From Misgurnus anguillicaudatus (lineage: Eukaryota > Chordata > Actinopteri > Cypriniformes > Cobitidae), in assembly GCF_027580225.2 (NCBI RefSeq), contig NC_073355.2, forward strand, positions 25,571,501 through 25,635,500: a stretch of DNA of 64,000 nt. Reading direction: 5' to 3'. The position numbers and the translations under genes were made by a program. Within the stretch, counting starts at the first letter, position 1. Each line of letters opens with the position of its first letter. This document shows, piece after piece, positions 11,001 through 23,992 of the stretch. The notes below the pieces were generated by a model. It was not told the origin of the DNA, did no database searches, and saw only the letters and a list, made by a program, of their open reading frames with translations.

Positions 11001-14000
11001 GGGGATGAGTTGCGTGGCGGTCTCCTCATTCCTCGTCTTGGGCTGGGAGAACGGGAGCGCGGCAGATCCTGGTACTGTCGCGGTGGAGTACGCTTCGGTG
11101 AGGGACGAGATACCCTTACCTGTGAGACCTCTGTATTTCGATCACTCGGTCGATCCCTTCCTCTGGCAGGAGAGAAGCGTGTAGTTTCTCGTTCCAGGTC
11201 TGATGGGCTATACCGCTCACTACCTCTATCTCTTGGCCTTTCGGGTTCTTTAATTTGAGATGTCTCTTCTGTAGGTGTGTACCTGCCTCCACCCAGGGCT
11301 CCTCTTTCTCTACCTCTCTGAGGGGGTGAAGGAGGTGGGCTAGAGCTTTCGGTAGGAGTGTACCTCTCTTTTCCACGCTCCCTGTCTTTTTCTGACTGGA
11401 TGGTCCTTTGAGGTCCTGTGGATGGAGGAGGGGAGTGCGCAGGCCTCCTGTCTCTGTCCACGTCCCTATTTCGCTTATCTACATCATCTTTTCTCATTGG
11501 TTCAGGAGGCGAGTTCTGTCTTTGTATGGGAGGGTGTGATCTCCTGGCGTCATCACTCTCTACATCCCTTCCTCTGTTCTCCTTTTCTCGACGTGCAATA
11601 GCTTGAGCAATGACAGCATGAGGCACTGATTTACCAGCACCACTGCTATCTTTTGAACTTTTCTTTTTCTCATCATCAGAAGACGAAGATGATGATGAAG
11701 AGGAGGAGGATGATGATGAGCTGTCACTGTCACTATCACTGCTGCTGCTGCTGCTGCTACTACTACTACTACTGCTGCTGCTGCTACTGCTAACAGCTTT
11801 AGCCTTTTCTTTCTTCCCAGGCTTTTCCTTTTCCACCCGTTTCTCCTTTTTTTGATCATGATCCCTATCCTGAGGACTCCTCCGCTCCTGAGCTCTTACT
11901 TGCCTTCTGTCCTCCTCCATTTTCCTGTCTTTTTTCTCTCTCTCTTGTACCTCTGTCTCACTTCCTCTGGCACCTCGTCGGTCTTCAGGCTGACTGCTGG
12001 AGATAGACTTCCTGGCCACCTCCTCTATCTTGGTATCACTATGACGATTCCTCTCTTTTTCCCTTTCACTCTCCCTGCCTTTTTTCCTAGCTTCTTCCTT
12101 CATCTCCTCCTGCATTCTTCGTTCCTTTTCTCTCTGTTCTTCTCGTTGTTTCTCTCGTTCGTGATCTTGTTCTTTTTGTCTACCATTGGAGTAAGGTGAA
12201 CGTTTGGCAGGAGAGTTGGAGTCACCAGATCGGTTCCTCTCACGTCCTTGATCGCCCTTTCTACTAGATGAGAAAGTATCTCTATCATTATTCCTCAGTC
12301 TCTCTCTTGATCTGTCTGCGAGAACCCGCGAAGAAGCTGCTGTCTCTTTCTCTCCACTGCGTCCTCTTCTCGTCCTGTTTTTCTGTGGAGAGGGAGACCG
12401 AGATTTGGATGAGTCTTGTCTTTTTTGACCTATGGGTTTTCTCCTCTCATCCACGCTTCGTCGCCTCATGTCTCTCTGCTGCTTAGGAGATGGAGATCGA
12501 GATGAAGAGTCGTGTCTTTTCCTTTGAGAGGGTTTCTCTCTCTCCTCGCTCTGTTGTCGTTTGTCACGCTGCTGTTTCCGCGGTGGAGACGAAGATGAGG
12601 AATCGTGCAGTCTTGTTTGAGGAGGTTTCTCAATATCTTCACCCCGTTGTCCTCTGTTCCTCTGCTGTTTTCGTGGTGACGATGGAGACGAAGAGTCATG
12701 TCGTTTCTTCTGAGATTTTTCTTGTACTTGCTGTCGCTCACGTTCTCTATCTTTGTCTCTTTTGTTGTGGTCAGGGGTTCTTGAGCGTCTTGGCGACTTC
12801 TAAGAGTGGGGCAGACAAAAATATATATGAAAATCTATAAAACGCAGATTGCATATGGAGAGGGACTGCAATGACAAATCTTACAAACACCTTACCTCTC
12901 TTACTTCTATCCTTTTTGGATGTTCCTCACTGTGGTCACGCCACCTTCTGTCTGGGGATCTTCCTCTCCTTCCCTCCTCTGCACGAGAGTCTGATTTATT
13001 CGGCTGCTGCTGCCGTCTCTGAGGGGATCGACTGAAAATAAAAAGCAGGCATATTGTATTATCTTTTTAAGTTTAAGTTTTTGTTCAATAGTGTTGTCAA
13101 TAAAACATATATATGTTTGTGATTTAGTAATTAATCATTTAAGGGGTTTTGTGTTGAATCTGACATACTGCGCCACAACAAATATAAGTAATTACATATA
13201 TATACTTTCTGTCTGTGTGTTGACATTAGACTGTTGATGACAGTTTTTGTTCGTTGGCTTTTCAATTGAAGACAATTTATAATACATGATACCATCTCGA
13301 AAGTTGAAAAAGCCTTTTATCCAACCTATTTCAACAATTTAAACAATGTATTTAAGACAGGGAGGATTTTTTTAAAGGGATAATAACCTATTTAAGGGTT
13401 TTTTGTAACTCATTCCCCGCCAGCCAATTTTTTATAAGTTGCCCGGCAGCATTTTTTGTGATTTTCACAAAAAGTTTCACAAAATGCCTTCCAGGAAAAT
13501 TCTCTTCTAAAAATATATAAACATACAAATATATCAAATGAAAGAACAGACCCTCTGCTTTCAAACAAACAAACAAAGATATTGGACTTCCTTCTTTCAA
13601 TGATGCAAAATGATGATTTTTGCATCATTGAAAATAGGAAGTGCAACACTGAATTCTGTATTTCTCATGTCTCAGCGGCAACTGAGGAAATGATGCATGA
13701 CCATTCAAAAACATGACTGGGGTTCTAACTATACAAAGCTTAATGCAAATGGGTGAAGTGTCCCTTTAAACATGGGTATTTTTCTTTAAAAATGTTTTTT
13801 AGCAAAAAGCTGAAATATTGGCATTTTTGTGAAGGAAATTTGTTAGAGATCAGATTCAGAATGATTATCAAAACATACACAGAGCTTACATTTAGTAAAT
13901 AACGTTTTGGGTTCAGTTTTTTCATAAATTTGGGTGAATAATCGCGGTACATAAACATGAATCAGGAAGAAGTTTTTTTTAATGCATACGTTTTCTCTTA

Positions 14001-17000
14001 ATTGACAAGATAACTCATCAATGGCGGGGAAAGATTTAAAGAACCTGACAAAAGGTTTGCTCCATGATACCTGCGAGCTGGGCTGGAGGAGGCACTCTGA
14101 CGCTTGCGGCTCTTACTGGGAGGTGGTGTCTCATTTTCACTTTGTTTCCTTTTTCTTCTGGAGGTTTCTTTGTCATCTGATGAACTGCTGTAAGACAAAG
14201 ATTTTAACATTTATATATAACATTACAGTCGTAAACACATCGCTGACACTAACGGCAGAGGATAACTTACCTCTCAGTGTCACTCTTCACGGACTCCTCC
14301 CTAAAATCAAAGATGTGCTTGTTAATTAAGTTAAAATTCAGTCTGATATTTGTGGCTCTGTCTGTGAATTCAGGCTTGAGTCTCATAATTAGAAGATTAG
14401 GAGCATAAATGTTTAATTTCAATCTTTGACATAGCCTTATCCGGTCAATACTAAAGATATCAAGGTTATATTTTCACAGAACGCCGAGTTTTACAGACAG
14501 GGGTCACACTTTATAGTAGTCATATATAAATCTAATGGGATAGTGGGGTAAGCGGTGTCAGAAAATAAGCTTTGTTTCTCAGTCACTATGTACAGTTTTT
14601 CAAAAACAAATTTTCTACTTAAAATGAAATATTTATAAATTAAAACTTTAACCATATCAGACATTTCTATTATTATTTATAGCAGTTTTTTACATTTCTA
14701 GACACTTTTTTCTTCTAACAGGTTAAATAACAGATACCATGAGATATATCAAAGTGTATTAGTTTTATAATTTCATTTCTCTTTGCATAGAGAAAATTTT
14801 TACAAGGTGGCACAGCTTACGCCACAAACCCCATGTATAAACAGTATACTGCTAATAAGAAAAATTTTAATTGAAACCTTTTCTTTTTCTTCTTCTTGTC
14901 TTTTTTCTTTTCCCGTTGAGGGGAGGGTGAGGGGCTCTCAGAGCTATGAGGTAAGAAAAAAATCTATTTAATAATATTGTTTAGTTTAAACCGCTGACAT
15001 GCATGTCTGTTTCACAGTCCCTAGCTTACCTGTCTCTGCTTTTGTTTTTCTTCCTCTTCTTCTTCCGGCTCTTTTTTCGATCAGGGGATGAATCTGAATT
15101 ATCAGACTTGATTATCTGAGAAACGACATGAGGGAAACAATAGAGTCAATACAAGGTAATAAAGATTAACTATAACACTGCTCAGTAAGACTCAATGGGG
15201 CAGTTTCCAGGACAGGTTAATCCAGGACTAGGCCTTAGTTATATTAGGACATTTAAGTAGTTTAAACAAACATGCCTTATCTAAAACAATATTGGTGTGC
15301 ATCTTGAGACAAAACAATGGCACTGATATATGTTAATGATAAGATGTCAGTGCAAGGTGTTTATGCATTTTAGTCTGGGAGCAGGATAAACCCTGTCTGG
15401 GAAACTGCCCTAATAAGATTAATTATTAAAAGTCTAAAATTGAGTCGGACCCCAAAAGGCAGTTTTATTTTCCAGTAAAACATAACCGTGTGGGCAGTAG
15501 TGCAAGTAATAAACATAAACATTTGTAATTGAAAAAACAGGGTAATGAAAATGATAGATTTAAAAAATAAAATCCACAGGACCAGTTTTACAGTGCCAAC
15601 AGTAAGATGAAAGATTCTCAAAACATCTTTGGACAGAATAACAGATTACTTAACCACCTAACAAAAAGATATAAAAACAGGCATGTTTTTGCCCTCTTGT
15701 TTCTCCCCACAAGAACCAATCTCCATAAAAAATATAAAAATAAATGACTAATCTTTTAAGAATTTATTTTAGTTTTCAGGGGAAAAAATAATGCAGTATG
15801 TTAAACAATAATTATTTAAATCTACATACCCACATAATCTTGATCATTTAAGAAAACTGCAGGCCAAATTATAATTTGATGGAGCGACTGAGCCTCAATG
15901 TAATAGATACCTGTTGTGTAACACAAAATCCTATAACAAAAAGTCTTGCACTAACGGCACAATGTCTACAAAATGCCAATGTCTAATGCCAATACTAAAA
16001 TATCCTCTCAATCTACTCACTGATATTTCTGCTGCTGTTGCTTTTCTCTTTCCAGTCTCTCCTGCTCTCTCTTCTCTTTCTCTCGCTCCTTCCGTTCAGG
16101 ATGAAAAGATGAGCCATCAACATAGTCGGAGCTGATGCCGAATGCCTCTTTCAAGCGGTCATTCTTTTGCTGGTTAGCAGCTGCCAGAGCATGAGTCTCA
16201 GTTACACTACAAGATTTAAAGAGAATGAGGGAAACTTTTGATGGTACATGGAAATATTACTTCATAAATACCTTAAAAGGTCCACTTAAACTCAATGCAT
16301 TTCTAAAACTGCACAGCAGTACTTACGCTGCCCTTTCCGTTGCTGCAGGTGCAGGTTCTTCTCTTTCTTGCAACATCATACGAAATGTGTTGACCTTCTC
16401 CTCGATCTCCTCTGCTGAGTACCTGCAACACAGAATGAAAATGTCCCTCTTATAAATCTCCTCAATCCTTCAGCATTCTTATAACACTTAAACAACCATA
16501 TGCTTGAGGTCAGCATACAGATCAATTGATAATATTGGTGCACATGATTTCCTTTTCTACTTATATAATCTGAGTAAGTACACAGTGGCATTATATGCTT
16601 TACAAGATGTGAAAATGTTAGCCGATCAATAGACTGTGACATTCACAACTTAAACATATTTAAACACTCAGCATCAGGGTTGTAAAACATTTGTTGCACT
16701 TAATCATGTATAATTGACAGGAGAGATTTCTGCTTGTAACATCCAGTAGCAGTGATCTAAAGTGAAATCTTCATACATTTTCGCTCATCTTACCCCTGCT
16801 CCTCCATCATGTCCTGCAGCTCAGCACATTTCACCTCCAGCTGCCTTTTCCTCTGGTGCTCCAGGATCTCGGCATTAGGCTGTCTGTTCAGCTGGCTCTC
16901 CAGCCTCTCTCTGTCCTTCTCGTCCCTCTCTCCTCCACGCTCATCTCTGGTCCTCTTCACACGTACACTGGACAGGTTCCTCTGAACGTAGCCGTTAGTG

Positions 17001-17041
17001 CCACTGCCCCTCGGTGTGGTCAGCCCGATACCGTTATACAT
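8081..17041 (-). CDS. srrm2: Serine/arginine repetitive matrix protein 2 (SRm300) homologue
   Basis: SRRM2 is an RS-rich scaffold of nuclear speckles and the active spliceosome. Coding exons: 16794-17041, 16327-16422, 16021-16206, 15030-15115, 14878-14943, 14271-14300, 14071-14187, 12896-13031, 10854-12799, 9300-9971, 8424-8528, 8224-8331, 8081-8135. The N-terminus MYNGIGLTTPRGSGTNGYVQ and the following ELQDMMEEQGY...VNTFRMML segment match the Cwc21-type domain of SRRM2. The C-terminus keeps DSLRD-SLSYSP before the final RS stretch. The centre is RS/RE-rich, with poly-serine tracts in the 1.9-kb exon and in 9300-9971. Total length is about 1,300 residues, roughly half of human (about 2,750). 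One flaw: the exon ending at 16021 closes in phase 2 but the exon starting at 15115 is open only in phase 0, so a small exon or sequence error is missing. The start follows an acceptor at 17049-17050; an untranslated first exon ends at 19524. Confidence 0.92.
8648..9190. mobile_element. MITE family A copy 1, inside an srrm2 intron
   Basis: Terminal inverted repeats: it opens with aaagggacactccacttttt and closes with aaaagtggaatgccccttt. Inside is a second inverted pair (gactattttcgggca and its reverse). A second copy with the same ends is at 31707-32276. Confidence 0.8.
10015..10790. mobile_element. Degenerate foldback element in an srrm2 intron
   Basis: The intron between srrm2 exons 9300-9971 and 10854-12799 is almost entirely repeat. 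Inverted segments such as caagtg / cacttattttgataagacacgtg lie about 200 bases apart. The right part (ggccaatcacaatg ... atgcgtttcaaaaaagt) recurs, diverged, at about 43480-43760. Confidence 0.5.
15197..15412. mobile_element. MITE family B copy 1, inside an srrm2 intron
   Basis: Ends: ggggcagtttccaggacagg and its inverted form ccctgtctgggaaactgccc. Other copies are at 31638-32443, 42981-43119 and 51701-52220. Confidence 0.75.
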
Positions 17042-17492
17042 CACTGCTCTGAGAGGGTAAAAATAAGACTTTAGTTACAAATTAAACACCATTTTAACGG
17101 TTTTATTAAAGACCCACTGAGGTGCCCTGAAATGCAAAGCTTTGTTTGATGCATCATCATCGTCTAAAAAGTTAGAACGGGACACAATGAGTGCCTCCTC
17201 GCCTAATAGCATTTAGTTTACCTTACAATGTGTAATATGATTAGAAGCTGAAATGCAGAATGATGTAATATAAATAGCCAATCCGTACTGGTGGACATGC
17301 AACGGGTGTAGGTTTTGAATTGCTTTTGTCTTCTAAATGCACATTATGTTAATGTTTTGAAGCACACTTATTTAGAGATATCCTTGGGGCTAACATATTC
17401 ATACTTAAAGCCAAAAAACTTCTGTTTTGATTTCAAGATGATCTCCTTTCAGGCTTGTACATTTCATGCTATTGTACATTTTTACAAACTTA

Positions 17493-17932
17493 CTGTGGGT
17501 TCACACCAGACGCAAGTTCAAGGATTTGCGCGAGTAGATTACATACAAAGTCAATGCAAAGACGCGATCAGACGCGTCCCTGTGCTGAGAAAACAGGCGC
17601 TATTCGCATCAAACGCGTCTTTGCCCAAGTTGAAAATATTGAATTCGAGCAAAAATTTTGCATGACACGAAGTACACACCCAATGCGTAGCATCGCATTA
17701 CTCGCTCTAGATTACTCGCGGGATTTAACTTAATTTTTCGCTCGAGTTGAGTATTTTCAACTTGGAAGAAGACGCGTTTGAGACGAATAGTGCATGTTTT
17801 TGCAGCAAACGTGTCACCCATATCGCGTCATCGCGTGGGGCGATGCGAATGACGCGTCTGATCGTGTCTTTGTTTGTCATCTACTCATGCAAATCGTTCA
17901 ACTCGCGTCTGGTGTGAACCTACAGTTAGTGT
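17493..17932. mobile_element. Long-palindrome MITE in srrm2 intron 1
   Basis: Inverted ends gtgggttcacaccagacgc and gcgtctggtgtgaacctac enclose about 400 bases of further inverted sequence rich in cgcgtc and gacgcg. No transposase frame is present; the short open frames are by-products of the palindrome. Confidence 0.8.
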
Positions 17933-19523
17933 TGTGGTCACATTTAAATGGACAAATTTTTTATGTTTAAATATAGTCCTCAATTTTGGTAGCTCTGCAA
18001 AAAAGCATCTGCTAAATTAATAAATAAAAGTGTATGGAAGTGTATGCTGGGATGTACGACAGCATTGTCTGCATCTATTAAATCTAGGACAAAAATAAGC
18101 TATATTTTTGTCCCTTATGAAACATCTCTGCCACAAAGCGGTTGTTTATATGGTTTTAAATGTAGATATTTAAATCACATCAATTACCCGCAGAAGGCCT
18201 TTATTAACCCCCTAGAGCCGTTTGGATTAGTTCTGTGAAGTATGGATGCACATTTTCAGGCTCCAAAGTCGTGAACCCTGTTTTCTACCGTTATAAATCA
18301 TTTTCCAAAATAACTCAAATTATTTAAGTCTGAAAGATGATGGTCATATGTCGGTTGTCTTGAGGGCGAGTAAATCATGAGGTAATTTTCATGTTTTGCT
18401 AAACTATCACTTCAATAACCTTTCAATAACCTTTCTATAATAGTTTGCTGATGCCTCGGTTTAATTTTTTTATGAAATTTTGTTCTACGAAAATCAGGTC
18501 AAGGGGGTTGAATAATTTTGATCCCAACTGTAAATGGCCTGCTTTAAATGTGTTAAGAGTGCAACAATACAAAAACATAATGGTAATAGTTTTAAAGTTA
18601 TAGAAATAAACCTGTACTTGTTTTGTTTGTGTTGTTTATCTTTATAGATTTGTCACAATAAAGTGACAAAAGCATTTATTAGGACTGACAAGCGACCAGG
18701 AAAATCAGGAACAACTTAACACACTAATCTGATACTGCTTAACGTTAAAAAGCACAATCCTTAACCGGTTTTATCCACTCAATGTGCAGTCTTAAAACAC
18801 ACTGTATAGTTAGGGAACATACAGACTATGCATTTTATCTTTAACATGACTCAGTCAGAAATTGGAATCACCTGAATTACTCTAACGTTATATCCCATGA
18901 GACCATCTGACTAACTTTAAGAGATGAAAGCAGTATTTAGTAAATGATTGTTGCGATAAAACATACTTATTTGTTCTTACTAATAAGTGCAATGGATATG
19001 TACAAACACTAAAAATGGTCTGTTGTTAAAGAAAATGCATAAATAAAAGTGAATACTGTATGGAAATATTCTGTACTATCACATCACAAGACCAATCGCA
19101 CCAACTTATCAGGGGTCTCAAAAACTAAGTAGACGCCTAGTTTAACATAATTTTAGGGCATGATTTAAACGCTCCTTAAGTTGTCTAATACTGTATAGGT
19201 AACATTAGGCAGCTGTTTTGAGACCCACTGTATCGTGAGTGACCACAAAATCAGACCACTGATTCTCAAACCAGCAAAAGGCCGAGGCCTTCACTGCTAA
19301 TGCTACCTCTGTAACTTACCATTGTCTGTTGATCAACACTATTTTTAGTGTTGTTGTAAAACAGATTCAACTCCTGACCAACACTTTATCATTTAAAAAG
19401 TCAAACTATATAGCAATATTTTGGGCCGTGCGATCATTTCTCCTGGATGCTAACCAGCATTACCAATTCACAGTAAAGCATGCTAGCTAGTCATTCAGCT
19501 TCTGAAACGTGTGTGCTACGTAC

Positions 19524-19640
19524 CTCTGTGATTCCCGCTCGGGGCGAGAACAAAAAGAGAAGTGTCACAGTCCAAAGACCAAGCAGCTAAAGCAAACCAA
19601 ATCAAATTTCGCAGCGTCTGTGTCCAACTACTTCTGTTAA
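19524..19640 (-). promoter_or_regulatory. Untranslated first exon and promoter region of srrm2
   Basis: A CpG-containing stretch ends at 19524 with a donor (CACAGAG then gtacgt). It would splice to the acceptor at 17049-17050, seven bases before the srrm2 ATG. The donor is seen directly; the transcription start is not. The 17.9-19.5 kb part of this intron holds no recognised gene. Confidence 0.5.
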
Positions 19641-20258
19641 ATAAAACGATGTGCGCAACGTTGACTAGAATGAACAGGTATAGTTCATATGGACGTCACT
19701 GTGACCGCCTCGCGATAATGTTCGGGGAATGACTGTGGACTACATTTCCCACAAGTCACCTGGTCGACTTCATGAGGCGCTGCGCAGCTCGATCGTCCTA
19801 TGATGTTCAAGTATCGCGAGAGTGATTTGAAAAGACGGCTATAAGCCGATAACGCGGTAAGTGCCGTCATTATGATTGGTTTGCGCAGTGCCGCATAAAG
19901 TCGTTCATTTTTCATTTGTTAATATTTTCCTTGAATAAACTTTACGGTTTTAACATTTAAGTCAATATTTTTTCTGGAATAAACTTTACTGTATTAATAT
20001 TTAATCTGTAGTAAAACAAAAATTAAAAGATAACGTTGTTGAAAATAATACACTTTATTAAGCAGATAAAAAAACGTTATTTGAAACTCATTTTAAAATC
20101 AGAATCAATCAGTAAACAATTACACATTTTAATATATTATAATAACTGTTATCAGCAATTCAATGACAGAATCAGAATAAAAATATGATTTTTGAATACA
20201 TTCCAACTGATAAAACATCAATCATAGTCGCTGTGTTGTTAGCACAACACACTTTATC

Positions 20259-22996
20259 TTATTTGGGCATCTCAGGTGTGTGAGGTGAAATGAGAATGTC
20301 ACATTTCATCCAGTCAGCAGCTATGGATTTTGGGGATGCAGATTCCTGGTCCAGTGCTCCTCTTTTTAACGTCCAATAATTTGTGCCTTTAAAGAAGTAT
20401 GTCTCTCCTGAGGGACATTTAGACAAAATTATTTGAAGTTGGTTTAAGAGTAAAAAACAGATGGAAATCCTTATAATTTATAAAAAAATCTTACCATCTA
20501 GAAATCCAATGATATCATCAGGATGGGAAGGGATCCCCCAGACTGAGGTCAGTTTAGGGTACCCATCCTCTAGCTTCCTCTCTTTTCCTGTTTCATCAAA
20601 CCTCCAGTATTCCCCTCCACTGAACAGGTAGGTTTTCCCATTGTGTGGCCATACAAACACAGCATCAACTCTCTCTGGAACCTCTCCCAAAGATGTGTGT
20701 AAACCCCATTCTGCAAGTGGTCTTGGGTACCCAGGAAGACACACTGTGTTTTTAAATACCCAGTACTGATTACCTGAAACAAAAAGTAGTCCCCATTATC
20801 AAAGATCTAGAATCAAAGATCATAATAATAATGGGCCTGTGGTCTCTGTTAGATTTTTTTTCCTCCTACCAGAAAAGAATACAATATATCCATCTCTTCT
20901 CTCGTATACTGCATCAACTCGGTCTATTTCTGGAGGTAAACCGATCCAAAAGTTGTGGATCAGAGCTGGAGTCATGGACATTAATGACCCCGAGTGAAGC
21001 ACTCTCCAAAAGTGTGGACCTGATAGTTTGGATGGATGAGGAAGAGGTTGTAGAACACGACTTTAATGCTTTAATATTTCCAATGTAGTCCTTTTGATAT
21101 TTTATAGTTCACAAATAATATATTTTATAAGTTTATAATATGCATTAATTCTGCCCAAAATGAATGCCATACCTCTGAAGAAAAAAACCTCTTGTCTAAT
21201 GTTAGCGATAGCATCAAAACCTCCTTGACAGCGATCAGCAGATGCTTGTGGGCTGGTTAAAAAAAAGCATTAGAGACATAGTGTTGTTTAAAATTTTAAA
21301 TGTCACCATCATAATGTTACTTACTGGGTAGGATGTGGAAGAAGAGAGGTTGGGAAGTGTGGTAGATTGGTGGTTGTGTGTGCAGGAACAGACGGAAAAG
21401 GATTGAAATCCTCTCTTTTTCCTGAATTGTAGACAAAGGAGACAACGTCAAACTTTTAGACATGTTTATAAAGTCATTATATATATCTCATGTACACAAG
21501 ATTAGGCACGTACCATAGAGGGTCTGTATTCCCATTATGTCATCAGGGGATAACTTATAGCTGTGCATGTCTCCCACAGGACCGTAATAATAAGGCTTCA
21601 TGATGGAGTCTTTGGAGGACGAGTGCAATAGACCTAAAGCATGACCAAACTCATGCACTGCAACTGTAAACAAATCTGAGTTGCTGCTCCAGTCTGTAGA
21701 AAAAAAAAATGTTTATAATCTCTCTCTCTCTCAATTTATGACATAAACATCTAGGCATGTAGAAAAAATGCAAACAAAGCAGATTTTTATTTACCTCCAT
21801 ATGTCCAGCTCTCTCCATCATCAAAGTGTGCATCACCTGCAATGTCTTCCTTTCCTGGGAAAAATGCATGTGCTAGTGTGCCACCTTTGCCATCGAAAGC
21901 ATATCCATCCTCATGGTAGCCACTGGCAAAGGTAATATTGATGTCTATCTGTGGTGATGGGCCATATGATGAAGGGTTGATTCTTTGGAAACGCAATGGG
22001 GTGACGTCACTCCATACTTTGAGGGCGTAGGTCATAATGAGCCTAACCAGCCCTGGCTTTAGATTAGGAGAAATAGAAGGAGAGGGAAAATTGTGCATGC
22101 TGGGGAAAAGAAGAAAGGGATGCGGAATTACTAGACAGGAATATTCTGGAGAACATTTATTACAAGGTTATACATATAACATATATGTAGATTGAAATCA
22201 ATCCCTGTAATTAAACTTTGATGCTCCAAATCACAGATTTTGAGACTTTAGCTTGGATTTTACAGACTTTGTCACATATTGTTGTAAACGTAAAGATCAA
22301 ACCTCCAGGTTATGTCAGTCTTATCCCAGCTCAGTCCTGTCAGAGTGTATCTCCCCAGGTTTCCTCTATCTCTTGTCTTTCCCTTATACAGATTTTTAGA
22401 GCTGATGAAGTCCGGCAGAGAACATCGAGGTTTGGCCATCAACTCAAGTGTGGGATGATCTAAAGTGCAACAAAAGTAAACATGCAGAAATATCATGACA
22501 TACTGATTTCAGATAAATAAGAAACTGTTGAAGTAAATAATGAGTTTGGTGATAATTAATGTTCTTTACCTAGTTTCCCTGTCTCTTCAATACCAGCAAA
22601 ACGCTGCATTTTACGGACAGATTCTTCAATGCTCTCCTTGGTCTGAAGTCGACCAAGAGATTCTGGAGATGGCAAATATCCGTATCGAACTAACCAGTCC
22701 TACACACACACGCATACACTTTAATACCAAGAAAAATGGAGCAGTGCTCTCTCTCTCTAGATATAGATATATAAATATGATGAACAATTGCTGTATCTTG
22801 TAGACTTTTAATACATATTATAAACCTATTTTAACCATATAATAGAAAATATTGTACACTTAAAATAATTGTTCATTTCTATTTTACAGACATTTTAAAT
22901 TCTTACCACTCCTCGTGCATACTGGTCCGGCAAAAGCACAGGTCCCGCACTCACAACACAGAGAAGTGCAGCACAGATTGTAAAAACTGCGGCCAT
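20259..22996 (-). CDS. mmp25: Matrix metalloproteinase 25 (MT6-MMP)-like
   Basis: This is a zinc endopeptidase of the MMP17/MMP25 subgroup. Ten exons join in frame to 538 residues: 22907-22996, 22570-22699, 22303-22459, 21795-22099, 21514-21693, 21325-21421, 21173-21252, 20870-21019, 20495-20773, 20259-20407. Order of parts: signal peptide 1-17; propeptide with [12 protein letters not shown] and MQRFAG; cysteine switch PRCSLPD (Cys 86); catalytic domain with [12 protein letters not shown], zinc site [11 protein letters not shown] (about 241-251) and Met 259; short hinge; haemopexin domain closed by Cys 328 and Cys 525. PRCSLPD and the GPVGD-YKLSPDD stretch fit MMP25 best. Two things are odd. 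The pro/catalytic junction ([13 protein letters not shown]) has no RxKR/RxRR furin motif. The chain stops 13 residues after Cys 525 with no hydrophobic GPI signal. A polyadenylation signal lies near 20051-20056. Confidence 0.92.
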
Positions 22997-23820
22997 GCTT
23001 ATTAAATATTGACATCCACGAAACACACATGTAACACTATGGTGTTTGATTAAATTAATTTAAAAATCAAATCTATGCAAAAAAACAAAAGGTAACAGAA
23101 CATTTGAAGTATTCTTCAACCATGAAGCCATGTTGTTCCATGCATTAACGTTTCAGATTACTTCCCGTGAGGCTGGGTGTTGGTTTAATCAATACACTTT
23201 CCTGCATCTCTCTCTCTCTTTCTCTCTCTCGCTCGCACTCTCAGTGGGAGATTTAAACATCCGTCTAAATGTGTGACCCTTATGACTGTGTGTGTGACCT
23301 TTTGACTGATCACTGTTTACTCTTTTAGAAACCTATGGCAGCTAAAAATGGCCAAGAAGAAGAAGTGTGAACACAGGAATGACAACAACTTGAAGTCCTC
23401 AGTTTTTAATCAGTTCACATAAACAACCATTTTTTTTTCAAACTTAAACTAACACTGGTGAGTAAAGTAAGTTTAAAACATCTTTTAACAGCATTCTACG
23501 GTAAAGGAGACAAATATGCAAACAGACAGATAGACTAATAAGTATCTATAATAGCAGGAATAAATAACAAAATAAATAAATAATAAAGGAAGTACTGACA
23601 GTGAAAGGTCAAGCTATATAGGCCATTTAAATATACATAAAATAATAATACAACAAATTTTCTTTTGTAACTGTGTTTATGTCAATTGTAAGACCCCCTG
23701 ATAAGAGGAAAGGGTCATGTGCATTGTTTTGTGATAAAAATAGAGAGGATGTTTATGAGCCCCAGAACAGGATAATAGAGAAAAAGAGAAACATTAAAGG
23801 CCTGTTATGGATCCTCAAGA
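22997..23820. other. Spacer between mmp25 and unc119
   Basis: Contains a (TC)n run near 23210-23232 and AT-rich sequence. On the minus strand an AATAAA signal occurs near 23823-23830, likely ending the unc119 transcript. The small plus-strand open frame at 23673-23888 is not supported by anything else. Confidence 0.4.
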
Positions 23821-23992
23821 TGTTTTATTTATCTGGCAGCTCGAACTGTGACTCTGGACTGAGATGGGAATTGATGGTGAATTGGTAAAACCAAATATAT
23901 AACAATAATCATAAGTTATATATATGAATAATAATAATAAGTTAATATGATCTGTTTACTGTTGCTATAATATGATTGAAACTCTGATGTGT

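Noticed and set aside
15911..15965. 55-base segment considered as the missing srrm2 exon
   Set aside because: It fits the phase and has AG/GT borders, but the peptide (HCAVSARLFVIGFCVTQQ) is hydrophobic and unlike SRRM2. It was not added to the model.
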